Assembly (NCBI RefSeq): GCF_001940785.1
Contig: NZ_MSLS01000023.1
Span: 1 to 64,000 of the forward strand
Direction: 5' to 3'
Length of the DNA stretch: 64,000 nucleotides
Origin: Bacillus sp. MRMR6
GTDB lineage: Bacteria > Bacillota > Bacilli > Bacillales > Cytobacillaceae
The notes under the pieces were generated by a model. The model worked only from the letters and a program-made list of their open reading frames with translations, was not told the origin of the DNA and did no database searches. This document shows, piece after piece, positions 41,696 to 50,594 of this stretch. Within the stretch, counting starts at the first letter, position 1. The number at the start of each line of letters is the position of its first letter. The translations under genes and the position numbers were made by a program.

Positions 41696-43198
41696 CTACC
41701 GCCAAACAGATTTCATCTTATAAAGCTCTAACGACTGTAATCGTACTTCCCCATTTTTAGCATATAGCTCCATCTGCACGCTTTCCTCTTTTGGAAAAAT
41801 TAAGTCTGTTATAACCGACTCACCATTGTTTCCAAACACCTCAACAGAAGACCGATCAACCAGAACATGCAAGCTAATCTTATGATCTCTTATCAACAGT
41901 TGACACTCATGCTTAGCAGCGAAATGCTGATGGAAATCAGCTTCTCCCGAATGGGTTCTATCTATAAATAATTGCTGGTTTTCAACGTCATACCCAACAA
42001 TGGTGCCTTCATCCTCGCCCTTGCAAACCTTGAATCCGAATTCGGTTGCTGTTCCCATGGCTCCCAACTCGAAAGTGGCGGTGATTTCAAAGGTGTTGCT
42101 GCTCATGCCTGCGAGAAGATTTTCCCCTGGTCTTACTACTTCATTCTCGATAGAAGATTTTTCACCACGAATCCCTTGTAGCTCACGAACCGGATTTTGG
42201 ACAAGGCGAACTCCATCCACAGTGTTTTTTAGCTCAATGACTCTTGGAATCGTCATCGCACTCCGCCATTCCTTTGTTGGAGTTATCGTAGCATATTGCC
42301 AGTTACTCATCCATCCGATATAGATCCTTCTTCCGTCTTCTGCGGGAACATCCGACCAGCTGACCCCTGCATAATTATCACGGCCATGGTCAATCCACAA
42401 GGTGGTTTCCGGAGACTGATGGTTCGAAAAGGTCAAACCATTAAAATCTCCAATAAAATATTGCGTTCTTGAGCCTTCTTTATATTTTTCATGGCTGCCA
42501 ATGCTGACGATCAACACCCATTTTTTCTGATTAGAATCACCATCTACGGGCAATTCAAACAGGTCAGGACATTCCCAAACACCTTTATGGGAGCCCTGTC
42601 CTTCTCCAAATTCACTGGCAAATTCCCAAGAAACTAAATTCTTCGAAGTATAAAACCGAATCACTTGCCCGGCAGCTAATACCATCACCCATTGGCTGGT
42701 TTCACGATGCCAGAATACTTTCGGGTCGCGAAAATCCGTAATGCTTTCTTCCTGAAGGACGGGATTTCCCTCATATTTCATCCATGTCCGTCCATTATCC
42801 TTGCTATAAGCAAGACTCTGCCTTTGACGCGGACGATCCGAATGAGGATAGGTATCCGCATGCGTAAAAATCGCCACTAACCCTGATTTCCCCTCAAAAA
42901 AACCGCTAGTATCGTTCCAATCCACAACGGCACTTCCTGAAAAAATTGTGCCATGTTCATCTGGAGCCAACCCAATCGGGAGGTGTTCCCAATGAATCAA
43001 ATCTTTACTTACCGCATGGCCCCAGTGCATCGGTCCCCATGTTGTTCCATACGGATGATATTGATAGAACAAATGGTATTCTCCATGATAAAACACCATC
43101 CCATTCGGGTCATTCATCCATTGGCTCTCTGGAGTAAAGTGGAACTGTGGACGGTACTTTTCTGTGTAATAATCTGTTTTCTCTAAGACGTTCGTCAT
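41696..43198 (-). CDS. Glycoside hydrolase family 32 (levanase/fructosidase type), cytoplasmic
   Basis: 500 residues: five-bladed propeller (about 15-330) and beta-sandwich (about 345-495). The nucleophile is D30 in WMNDPNG, the stabiliser D158 in FRDP and the acid/base E209 in WECPD. LPIGLAPDEHGTIFSGSAVV recalls SacC-type fructan hydrolases rather than sucrose-6-phosphate hydrolases. There is no signal peptide, so it should split fructose from imported fructo-oligosaccharides or sucrose. It lies 3 bp after the fructokinase stop region in the operon, so released fructose is phosphorylated by the neighbour. Confidence 0.88.
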   Translation of the reverse strand: MTNVLEKTDYYTEKYRPQFHFTPESQWMNDPNGMVFYHGEYHLFYQYHPYGTTWGPMHWGHAVSKDLIHWEHLPIGLAPDEHGTIFSGSAVVDWNDTSGFFEGKSGLVAIFTHADTYPHSDRPRQRQSLAYSKDNGRTWMKYEGNPVLQEESITDFRDPKVFWHRETSQWVMVLAAGQVIRFYTSKNLVSWEFASEFGEGQGSHKGVWECPDLFELPVDGDSNQKKWVLIVSIGSHEKYKEGSRTQYFIGDFNGLTFSNHQSPETTLWIDHGRDNYAGVSWSDVPAEDGRRIYIGWMSNWQYATITPTKEWRSAMTIPRVIELKNTVDGVRLVQNPVRELQGIRGEKSSIENEVVRPGENLLAGMSSNTFEITATFELGAMGTATEFGFKVCKGEDEGTIVGYDVENQQLFIDRTHSGEADFHQHFAAKHECQLLIRDHKISLHVLVDRSSVEVFGNNGESVITDLIFPKEESVQMELYAKNGEVRLQSLELYKMKSVWR

Positions 43199-43201
43199 CG
43201 T

Positions 43202-44179
43202 TTACCTTCCACCTTTCTCGTTTTCTTTTTTCCAAAAATCTTCAATCTGATGCAGCGTCGGAATACTCGGTATTCCACCTTTGCCTGTCGTTGTTAACGC
43301 ACCTGCTGCATTCGCAAACGACACCATTTCTTCCATATCTGACTGATTGATCAGCTCTAGAGGTTTATCCATTTCAAGAATTTTCGATAACACACTGCCT
43401 ACAAAGGAATCCCCTGCCCCCGTTGTATCCACAACGTTTACTTGATATCCTTCTTTCCAGCCGTATGTCTGCCCTCCTCGATAAAAGCAGCCCTCTGGCC
43501 CTAACGTGACAAAGATCATCTCTGTTCCAAACTGTGCCTGTAAAACTTCAGTCCCTTTTACAACATCTCGGAAACCTGTTAAAAATTCCAATTCTTCCTC
43601 AGACATCTTTACGATATGGGCATATTCAAACCCCTTTAACATCTGCTTCTTAGCCGTTTCAAGTGATGTCCATAAGGGGATTCGTAAATTTGGATCATAC
43701 GAAACAATTACATGATGCTTTTTGGCATATCCTAATGCGGTAAATGTGGCCGTGGCAGCGGGCTCATTTGTTAATGATAAAGAGCCAAAGTGAAAAATCC
43801 GCGATTCCTTAATCGTTTCTTCTCTAATTTCCTCTTTTTCTAGCATGATATCCGCACCCGGATTTCGGCAAAAACTAAAAGAACGATCTCCTTTTTCATC
43901 TAAGTGGACAAAAGCCAAAGTCGTATGGATGGTTTCCGAGAATAGAAGATTGCTCGAATCAATCTCCTCTGCTTCTAAGACCCCCTTAAGGAGATGACCA
44001 AATTGATCATGTCCGACTTTTCCAATAAATGCTGTTTTCTTATTTAACCTAGATAGAGCCACAAGCACATTAGCCGGTGCTCCGCCAGGATTGGTTTCAA
44101 ATAATACGTGACCCTTTTCCGAATATCCGGACGGTGTGAAATCAATTAATACTTCTCCTATAGCTGTAACATCAAACAT
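43202..44179 (-). CDS. Fructokinase (PfkB/ribokinase family)
   Basis: 325 residues. GGAPANVLVALSRLNKKTAFIG is the first PfkB signature and VDTTGAGDSFVGSVL near residue 250 the second, with the catalytic Asp in GAGD. ATG at 44179 has AGGATG nine bases upstream; two further in-frame ATGs (44185, 44188) are possible. Phosphorylates free fructose with ATP. The partnership with GH32 and a non-PTS transporter supports fructose as substrate. A terminator lies between this gene and the binding-protein gene upstream. Confidence 0.85.
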   Translation of the reverse strand: MFDVTAIGEVLIDFTPSGYSEKGHVLFETNPGGAPANVLVALSRLNKKTAFIGKVGHDQFGHLLKGVLEAEEIDSSNLLFSETIHTTLAFVHLDEKGDRSFSFCRNPGADIMLEKEEIREETIKESRIFHFGSLSLTNEPAATATFTALGYAKKHHVIVSYDPNLRIPLWTSLETAKKQMLKGFEYAHIVKMSEEELEFLTGFRDVVKGTEVLQAQFGTEMIFVTLGPEGCFYRGGQTYGWKEGYQVNVVDTTGAGDSFVGSVLSKILEMDKPLELINQSDMEEMVSFANAAGALTTTGKGGIPSIPTLHQIEDFWKKENEKGGR

Positions 44180-44290
44180 GCTCATCATCCTATATCTAAT
44201 TTTTGGAAAGGTAGCTATCTACATAGATAGCCGGCAGTTGGATCCCAACGCCTAACTACCCAACTCCCCGTGGTCTGTATCACCCTTTTA

Positions 44291-44325
44291 AAAGGAAAAG
44301 CCAGACGAGAAAGGATGTCTGGCTT
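44291..44325 (-). terminator. Intra-operon terminator between binding protein and fructokinase
   Basis: AAGCCAGAC pairs with GTCTGGCTT around a 10-base loop, followed leftwards by TTCCTTTTAAAAGG. It is 10 bp behind the binding-protein stop codon and probably lowers expression of the enzyme genes relative to the transporter, or the enzymes have their own promoter. Confidence 0.7.
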
Positions 44326-44335
44326 ACTATGGGAA

Positions 44336-45976
44336 TTATTTGTTATACCGATCAAGTCCTGTTTGGTAAACTTCCATTAATCGATCAAGACCCATATCCT
44401 TTAATTGCTTAACATACGCATCCCATTCCTTTTCAATGCCGCCATCGATGAGCCATTGCGCTTCTTTTTGCTTGACGAACGCTTTAATTTCAGGCTCAAC
44501 CGTATTAATCACTTCCAGCTCTTCAGGGCTAAAGAAGATGGATGGATAGTTTTCTTTTACCATATGCGGCTTGTAATACTTCTCTAGAATGTTTAACCGT
44601 TCTTTCGCCCTTGGCTCCATGTCTACGACTGTGCCAAAATGCTCTTTTAAGACAACAAACGGACCGCCCGGAGCTACCTTTTGACGCAATTCACCCATTG
44701 CTACGCCAGCAGGAAGCTCTTTGTTCACTAGCATGCCGTTCGCATCTTCCTCGTAAATCTCACCGATCGGACCCCAGTTGATTTGGGCAGACATTTTTGG
44801 CTCAAATAATTGGTCAACCCAGCGCATCGTAATCTCAGGATTATTGTTCGCGGAGGTAATCACAAATGCATCTCTGCCATATTCGGAATAGTTAGACCTG
44901 CCAATAACCACTTTGCCATCCTTACCTTTTAACGGCGGCAACACCACATAATCATCCACCCGGTCAGTCCCTACAACTTCTGTATTCTCCCACCAAATGA
45001 AGGAGCCCAGGGTTGGATCCTCTGTTTTTCCTTTTGCAAACAGCTGCTCTGTCTTCTGAGTAACCACTTCAGGGTCAATCAAACCTTCCTTCACCCAGCC
45101 GTGATAATAGTTAATCGCTTCCTTAAATTCCGGCTGTACCGCTGTATAAATGACCTTGCCGTCTCTAACAATTCGATGGTCTGCTTCAAATGAGGAATCT
45201 GGTAATCCGAATAACCCGATTAAATCCCCTTCATTTCCGCACCAACCGTTATACCAGAAGGTCAAGCCAATTTCATCCTTCTTACCGTTTCCGTTCGCAT
45301 CTTTTTCAACAAATGCTTTTAATACATCATGGTATTCTTCTAGTGTCGTTGGCATTTCCAGACCTAATTTGTCCAGCCAGGTTTTATTAATAAACATAAT
45401 GTTAGGCATGGAGACTAAATCCATTTCTTCTGCCCGCGGAAGGGAATAAATATGCCCATCGGGTGCCGTAACCACCTTTTTCAAATCAGGACGCTGCTCA
45501 AATAATTTCTTTAAGTTAGGTGCATATTCGTCAATTAAATCCTCTAGTGGGATAATCGTACCGTTTTGGCCATATTGGACAAGGTCATGGTCAGAAAAGC
45601 CAGAAGCATAGAAGGCATCAGGCAGGTCGCCGCTCGCTAGCATTAAGTTTTTCTTTTCTTGGTAACCTTCTCCCGGAATATTGTTCCACTTTATTTTAAC
45701 GTTCGTTGCTTCCTCAAGACGGTCGAAGATAACCATTTCCGAATAATCAGGTGCCAATGCAGCCTTTGATGAAACAATGTTTAACGTCACTTGCTTTTCT
45801 ACAATCGGTAGACCTGTCTTATTAAACGCTGACTCTTCTACCTTCTCTGCATTGCTAGAGGAGTCCTTACTTGTGCAGCCAGTTAACGCGAGTGTTGCAC
45901 TTAATCCCAAAGCTAAAGCGATTGTCATCCTCTTTTTCTTGTTCTTCTGGATATTTTTCTTAATGGATCTAATCAT
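44336..45976 (-). CDS. Extracellular sugar-binding lipoprotein (LplA-type)
   Basis: About 546 residues. The start at ATG 45974-45976 (MIRSIKKNIQKNKKKRM) has GGGGGCAG upstream. The signal ends with lipobox LALTGC. Large binding proteins of 500-560 residues with the pattern VNIKWNNIPGEGYQEKKNLMLASGDLPDAFY-like segments belong with LplB/LplC permeases. It binds an oligosaccharide, here presumably a fructo-oligosaccharide. The frame is open 29 codons upstream without support. Confidence 0.88.
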   Translation of the reverse strand: MIRSIKKNIQKNKKKRMTIALALGLSATLALTGCTSKDSSSNAEKVEESAFNKTGLPIVEKQVTLNIVSSKAALAPDYSEMVIFDRLEEATNVKIKWNNIPGEGYQEKKNLMLASGDLPDAFYASGFSDHDLVQYGQNGTIIPLEDLIDEYAPNLKKLFEQRPDLKKVVTAPDGHIYSLPRAEEMDLVSMPNIMFINKTWLDKLGLEMPTTLEEYHDVLKAFVEKDANGNGKKDEIGLTFWYNGWCGNEGDLIGLFGLPDSSFEADHRIVRDGKVIYTAVQPEFKEAINYYHGWVKEGLIDPEVVTQKTEQLFAKGKTEDPTLGSFIWWENTEVVGTDRVDDYVVLPPLKGKDGKVVIGRSNYSEYGRDAFVITSANNNPEITMRWVDQLFEPKMSAQINWGPIGEIYEEDANGMLVNKELPAGVAMGELRQKVAPGGPFVVLKEHFGTVVDMEPRAKERLNILEKYYKPHMVKENYPSIFFSPEELEVINTVEPEIKAFVKQKEAQWLIDGGIEKEWDAYVKQLKDMGLDRLMEVYQTGLDRYNK

Positions 45977-46075
45977 TAGTACTGCCCCCTGTTTAGTAAT
46001 ATTTTTGGAAACCCCCGATGGTAAACGTTCAGTGAAAAAGTCCACCATCACCTCCCTAAACATAGATACCTTCTA

Positions 46076-46990
46076 CTAACCTTTGATTCCGCCAATCATA
46101 ACCCCTTTTACAAAGTACTTCTGGACAAACGGGTAGACAATTAATAGCGGAAGAGAAGAAACAATAATGACACCGTATTTGATTAGTTCAGATACTCGTT
46201 GTTTGGCTGCTAGGGAGTCCAGGTCACTAATCATCATGGTGGATGCCTGATTTTGAATTAAGATATTTCGTAAAATCAATTGCAATGGATATAGGTTTTC
46301 ATTGTTCAAGTAGATCAAAGCATCAAAATAAGAGTTCCAGTGTCCAACGGCATAAAATAACACCATTACCGCTACAATCGGTTTGGATAGCGGCAGGACA
46401 ATTTTCCAGAAGAATTTCACATCGTTACATCCATCTATTCTCGAGGCCTCTAGTAATTCACCAGGAATAGTAGACTCGAAGAATGTTTTCGCCACAATCA
46501 CATTCCAAACCGCTACAGCCTTCGGCAGAATGAGTGCCCACATGGTATTGAGCAAACCAAGATTCTTAACAACCAGGTAAGTCGGAATTAATCCGCCTGA
46601 GAAAAACATCGTCATAAGGAATAAAAACATAATCGTATTTCTTCCGTACAGGTCCTTTCGGGACAGAGCATATGCAGCCATTAAGGTAAAGGATACATTG
46701 ACAATCGTCCCAACCACTGTATAGACAATCGAGTTTTTATACCCAAGCCAAATCTTGCTGTCTCTAAGAATTCGTTCGTATCCTTCAAAGGTTAATTCTT
46801 TTGGTAAGAACCATACCTTTCCCTCGTAAATCATATTAGGATTACTTATGGATGCAATCACGATAAAGTACAAAGGATAAATGACTAATAGTACGATCAT
46901 GGCTACTAGGAACACATTGATAACATCAAAAACCTTGTCTTCCTTTGTTCTTCTAGTATTTTTCTTACTATTTAGGGCCAATAAACTCAT
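46076..46990 (-). CDS. ABC transporter permease (LplC/YtcP type)
   Basis: 304 residues, six helices, EAA loop ELLEASRIDGCNDVKFFWKIVLP. The extended N-terminus (KKNTRRTKEDKVFDVINVFL) and the end VQKYFVKGVMIGGIKG are typical of the LplC group. It pairs with the LplB-type gene 18 bp upstream. Confidence 0.9.
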   Translation of the reverse strand: MSLLALNSKKNTRRTKEDKVFDVINVFLVAMIVLLVIYPLYFIVIASISNPNMIYEGKVWFLPKELTFEGYERILRDSKIWLGYKNSIVYTVVGTIVNVSFTLMAAYALSRKDLYGRNTIMFLFLMTMFFSGGLIPTYLVVKNLGLLNTMWALILPKAVAVWNVIVAKTFFESTIPGELLEASRIDGCNDVKFFWKIVLPLSKPIVAVMVLFYAVGHWNSYFDALIYLNNENLYPLQLILRNILIQNQASTMMISDLDSLAAKQRVSELIKYGVIIVSSLPLLIVYPFVQKYFVKGVMIGGIKG

Positions 46991-47008
46991 GTGTGCTGCA
47001 CCTCCCTC

Positions 47009-47965
47009 TTACCACAGTCCTGTACCGGATAGTTTTTTCGCAAACTTATTGACGGACACTAACAAAATTAAGTTAATCACGGAATTAAACAATCCTACCG
47101 CGGCAGCAAAACTATACTGCGCCTGCTGTAAACCCATCTTATAAACATAAGTAGGAATAATCTCAGCTGCCGGCTGGTTCATGGGCGTTTGCAGCAAGTA
47201 CGCTTTTTCAAAACCGATGTTCATAATGTTTCCGACATTTAAGATTAATAGAATAACAGCCGTTGGCATAATGGCTGGAATATCTACGTGTAAGATTCGC
47301 TTCCACTTACTGGCTCCATCCATTACCGCTGCTTCATGCAGCTCAGGACTTACGCCGGCGAGCGCCGCGAGATAAATAATCGCAGCCCAACCTGTCTCCT
47401 GCCAAACCCCTGAACCGATATAAAGGGGTTTAAACCATTCCGGTTTTGACATGAACGAAATCGGATCCCCACCAAATAACAAGATGATGTTATTAATCAG
47501 ACCATTGTTTGAAAAGAAGACATAAATCATACCAGCTAATACAACCACTGAGATAAAGTGCGGTGCATACACCACGGTTTGGACAAACCGTTTGTATTTC
47601 TCATTTCTGATCTGGTTTAACATCAAGGCCAAGAAAATTGGGAGCGGGAAACCGACGATTAATTGGATGACGCTAAGTCCAAGAGTATTTTTGATCAAGG
47701 TCCAAAATTGGTAGGATTCGAAAAAACGTTCGAAATGTTTAAACCCGACCCAAGGACTGCCCATAATCCCTTTTGTTGCAACAAAATCCTTAAAAGCAAT
47801 TAACACCCCATACATCGGGACATAGTGGAAGACAATAAAATAAACTAATGCGGGTAGGAGAAATAAATAGAGCTGATAATTCGTTAAAATCTTTTTTATG
47901 TTTAATCGCTTTTTCACCTGATTAGACGAATGCATAACTGGTTCTACCTTCCTAACTACTTCCAT
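47009..47965 (-). CDS. ABC transporter permease (LplB/YteP type)
   Basis: 318 residues, six helices. YFIVFHYVPMYGVLIAFKDF at the first helix is the LplB-group signature, and the EAA loop is LHEAAVMDGASKWKRILHVDIPA. The ATG of MEVVRKVEPV has GAGG eight bases upstream; an earlier ATG (47989) lacks a site. First structural gene of the fructan operon, preceded by four LacI-type operators. Confidence 0.9.
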   Translation of the reverse strand: MEVVRKVEPVMHSSNQVKKRLNIKKILTNYQLYLFLLPALVYFIVFHYVPMYGVLIAFKDFVATKGIMGSPWVGFKHFERFFESYQFWTLIKNTLGLSVIQLIVGFPLPIFLALMLNQIRNEKYKRFVQTVVYAPHFISVVVLAGMIYVFFSNNGLINNIILLFGGDPISFMSKPEWFKPLYIGSGVWQETGWAAIIYLAALAGVSPELHEAAVMDGASKWKRILHVDIPAIMPTAVILLILNVGNIMNIGFEKAYLLQTPMNQPAAEIIPTYVYKMGLQQAQYSFAAAVGLFNSVINLILLVSVNKFAKKLSGTGLW

Positions 47966-48019
47966 ATCCCTTACCTCACTCCCAAACATAATTTGTTACA
48001 ACTTTTGATCCTGCTTCAA

Positions 48020-48195
48020 TTGAAGCGTTTCCATTTGAAGGTACAAAATATCTTCTAAATCAGTCCCTTTCTTCTTCTTCGGGTTTCGAAATGAAACGTT
48101 TCCACTTTAGGGTAAAAAAAATTTTCTACACTCAGGTGCTTTGTTGAAACGTTTCATTTTTTGATTAAAAAAGTTTTTTTCTAATGAAACGCTTC
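48020..48195. promoter_or_regulatory. Four LacI-type operators in front of the fructan operon
   Basis: Cores GAAGCGTTTC (48022-48031), GAAACGTTTC (48093-48102), GAAACGTTTC (48146-48155) and GAAACGCTTC (48186-48195). All share the CG-centred palindrome bound by LacI/GalR proteins. They fill the 257-bp gap between lacI-type gene and first permease gene. Confidence 0.8.
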
Positions 48196-48222
48196 AACTT
48201 TACTTTTCTAAAGCCTTAAGGC

Positions 48223-49206
48223 TTAAGTCGTTTCTCCTTCTCTGTATACCACGGGGATTTGATAAATTTCTTTCTCCAATGTTTCTCCTTGAACCTTTCT
48301 TAATAAAAGTTTCACAGACGTTCGGCTCATTTCCTCGACCGGCTGCCGGATCGTTGATAGGATCGGATGAAACAGTTTATTGTCTTGAATTCCATCGTAA
48401 CCGATGACTTTAACATTCTCTGGAACTTGATATCCATGCTTTTTAGCTCGATCTATATATTTGGCCGCAAGCAAATCTGTATTTGCAAAAACACCATCTA
48501 CATTCTGGTGTTCCTTGTTATTGAAAAAATTCTCAAAAAATGTATCGTCCGAATAATCTCCATCACCATTCTCTTCATAGATGAGATATTCTATCCCTTG
48601 CTCCTTTGCCTCGTCAATAAATCCTTGTCTCCTTAGTTCAACTTCACTATAAGCTGAACTCGTAAGTCCAAGATACACCACTTTTGTAGCTCCTGCTTTC
48701 ACCAGTTCTTGAAGAGCTATGCGCCCGCCCTGATAATTATCAGAAGTCACACAATTAATATTCTTATTATCAAAATGACGGTCAATACTGATAAAGGGAA
48801 TATCCGTACTGACATTGTCATCAATGTCATTGTAGGTAATCCCGATAATGCCGGCAACTTTATTCTGACTGAGCATATCTAGGTAGTAAAGTTCTTTGTC
48901 TGGCCGTCCTCCACTATTGCAGAGCATTAATTTATAGCCTTCGCGGTCAAGCTCATCCTCGATATAATAAGCTAACTCCGAGAAAAACGGATGCCAGATA
49001 CTCGGAAGTAATAGTGCAACCATTTTGGATTTTTGCATTTTGAAATTCCTAGCGACTTCATTCGGTATGTAATTCAATTGTTTGATCGCTTCATTTACTT
49101 TCTTTCGGGTTTCTGCCTTAACGGTTGGGTGATTATTAATGACTCGTGAAACCGTGCCAACCCCAACTCCTGCCAGTTCCGCTACATCCTTTATACTTGG
49201 CACCAC
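48223..49206 (-). CDS. LacI-family repressor of the fructan/sucrose operon
   Basis: About 328 residues. The HTH (SIKDVAELAGVGVGTVSRVINNH) is at residues 4-26, with the hinge helix YIPNEVARNFKMQ and a periplasmic-binding-type sensor domain (VALLLPSIWHPFFSELAYY, FISIDRHF, VFANTDLLAAKY, VIGYDG). The start is a GTG at 49204-49206 (or the next GTG) because GGAGGG lies 6-9 bases upstream; the frame extends 17 codons further without a site. Its own promoter region has two GAAACGTTTC sites and the operon has four more, so it is autoregulated and controls the downstream genes. Confidence 0.9.
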   Translation of the reverse strand: MVPSIKDVAELAGVGVGTVSRVINNHPTVKAETRKKVNEAIKQLNYIPNEVARNFKMQKSKMVALLLPSIWHPFFSELAYYIEDELDREGYKLMLCNSGGRPDKELYYLDMLSQNKVAGIIGITYNDIDDNVSTDIPFISIDRHFDNKNINCVTSDNYQGGRIALQELVKAGATKVVYLGLTSSAYSEVELRRQGFIDEAKEQGIEYLIYEENGDGDYSDDTFFENFFNNKEHQNVDGVFANTDLLAAKYIDRAKKHGYQVPENVKVIGYDGIQDNKLFHPILSTIRQPVEEMSRTSVKLLLRKVQGETLEKEIYQIPVVYREGETT

Positions 49207-49261
49207 AACTACCCTCCATCTATAAAATAAATTCCTGTAACGATGAATCCTCACCATTTTG

Positions 49262-49315
49262 GAAACGTTTCACTTTGTTCATACACACATCATATCACCA
49301 CTTTGGAAACGTTTC
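49262..49315. promoter_or_regulatory. Two LacI-type operators at the repressor promoter
   Basis: GAAACGTTTC at 49262-49271 and 49306-49315, 44 bp apart (about four helical turns), both within TTTGGAAACGTTTCAMT. Placement suggests autoregulation with possible looping. Confidence 0.8.
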
Positions 49316-49596
49316 AATATTTTTTTGAAATAGTTCACAGGGTACCCCTCACGGAAACATTCTTGAACTTCTTCTACGAGAAGTTCTGCAGGGGAATTAA
49401 CGGTATATGCCTTGTTTGTTCTATTAAAGCGGAATGAAAATAGTCGAAAATTGAATAGGTAATTTATGACCTTTCCAACAGACGGAAGAGAGCAACAAGC
49501 TACTAATCTTCAGAGATAACTAATGGTGTGGCAAGCACTGTCTGGAAACCTTTTATAATGAATGATCGTCTAATCTAAAAAGGAGGTGCAATATAT

Positions 49597-50097
49597 TTGA
49601 CAAATTTTAACCCATTACTTGCTCTTGCTATATTTATGTCATTATTGTTGGTCGGCTGTAGCAATGACTCATTTGCTAACGTAGTAGCAAGCGAAAAGAC
49701 GTTACCTTCTAATTTTCATGAGATAGCATTTGAAAGAGATTCAACACCATTTTTTCAATACTTGGTCAGAAAATCTGTCACCCGATCTGAATTCGAACAA
49801 ACTTGGAACCTATATGGATTTGAAAATAAAATGCCAAACATTTACTTTAACAAGAAAGATATATTTTTTATTGGAGTTCTTGAGTCTGGAAGTTGTCCCT
49901 ACACGATAAAAAATGTTGAATTAAGCCCTGACAATAGGACTATGAAGGTACCTTTAACAGAGCCAGAAGGAGCTTGTACTTCTGATGCAACGCCAAGAAC
50001 CTTTGTAGTCCAAATCGATAAGAAAATATCCAAAGACATAGTGAACGTTGTCATTGTTCAAAGTGGGATAGAAACAAATGTACCGTTTGAAAACTAA
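49597..50097 (+). CDS. Small lipoprotein, possible PrcB-like domain
   Basis: 166 residues, TTG start at 49597 behind AAAGGAGGTG. A lipoprotein signal (LALAIFMSLLLVGC) gives the mature Cys at about 21. The domain at about 85-165 (KDIFFIGVLESGSCPYTIKNVELS..., TFVVQIDKKISKDI) has the GSCP and beta pattern of PrcB_C-type domains; this is tentative. Single gene without functional partners. Acts at the outer membrane face. Confidence 0.7.
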   Translation: MTNFNPLLALAIFMSLLLVGCSNDSFANVVASEKTLPSNFHEIAFERDSTPFFQYLVRKSVTRSEFEQTWNLYGFENKMPNIYFNKKDIFFIGVLESGSCPYTIKNVELSPDNRTMKVPLTEPEGACTSDATPRTFVVQIDKKISKDIVNVVIVQSGIETNVPFEN

Positions 50098-50367
50098 AAA
50101 ACAAAGGGAACCCTCCTATTTGGGGTTTCTTCTGTTTTCGTTAACAATAGTCACGGTCCCGAAGCAAGATTCAGTTACAATAAAGATTCTGATGAATGGT
50201 TTTGTGTAATCACCCCAGAGTTTTATGAATACAGTCAACACCAAAAGACCGAAGAATTTAAAGAACAATATAAGAAAAGAGCTTGCCAAGAATGGAAAAA
50301 TGGCGAGCTGAAGAATTTTCACGGGCTAGATCGTGCCAAGGGGTACGGTCTAAAAAGCATGTCTTAA
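50098..50367 (+). pseudogene. In-frame coding remnant after the lipoprotein stop
   Basis: Directly after the lipoprotein TAA the same frame stays open for 89 codons and reads like a real soluble protein (SHGPEARFSYNKDSDEWFCV, EFYEYSQHQKTEEFKEQYKK, ACQEWKNGELKNFHGLDRAK). It has no start codon with a ribosome site. A weak hairpin (GGAACCC/GGGGTTTC) occurs near 50107-50130. It may be the 3' end of a lost gene joined by deletion. No family recognised. Confidence 0.4.
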
Positions 50368-50471
50368 CAAGCAAAATTAACTGCCTTAGCAGTTAATTTA
50401 AAGAGGATAGCGAAAATACCATCCTCTAAAATTCAATCAGAATTTAACTTTTTGATCGTTTTTAAACCACA

Positions 50472-50502
50472 TTGACAAAAAATGATTTATATTTGGTAAA
50501 AT
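50472..50502 (+). promoter_or_regulatory. Possible orphan promoter
   Basis: TTGACA and TAAAAT are 19 bp apart, slightly wide for sigma-A. No plus-strand gene follows; the next sequences are a MITE fragment and a palindromic repeat. Confidence 0.3.
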
Positions 50503-50516
50503 TTATCGAGAATGAA

Positions 50517-50594
50517 GTTCTAAAAAGTGGACTTTTTCAGTGATCTCGGACGGTTCTACTGCTTCCTCAAGGAAGCAGTAGAACCGTCCCTGCG
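50517..50594. repeat. MITE fragment joined to a GGGACGGTTCT palindrome
   Basis: GTGGACTTTTTCAGTGATCTC (50527-50547) matches the left end of the 278-380 element. It runs directly into GGACGGTTCTACTGCTTCC (50548-50566) and its reverse complement (50571-50594). The first G of GGGACGG is lost at the junction. The right arm ends at the stop codon of the GNAT gene. Confidence 0.8.
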
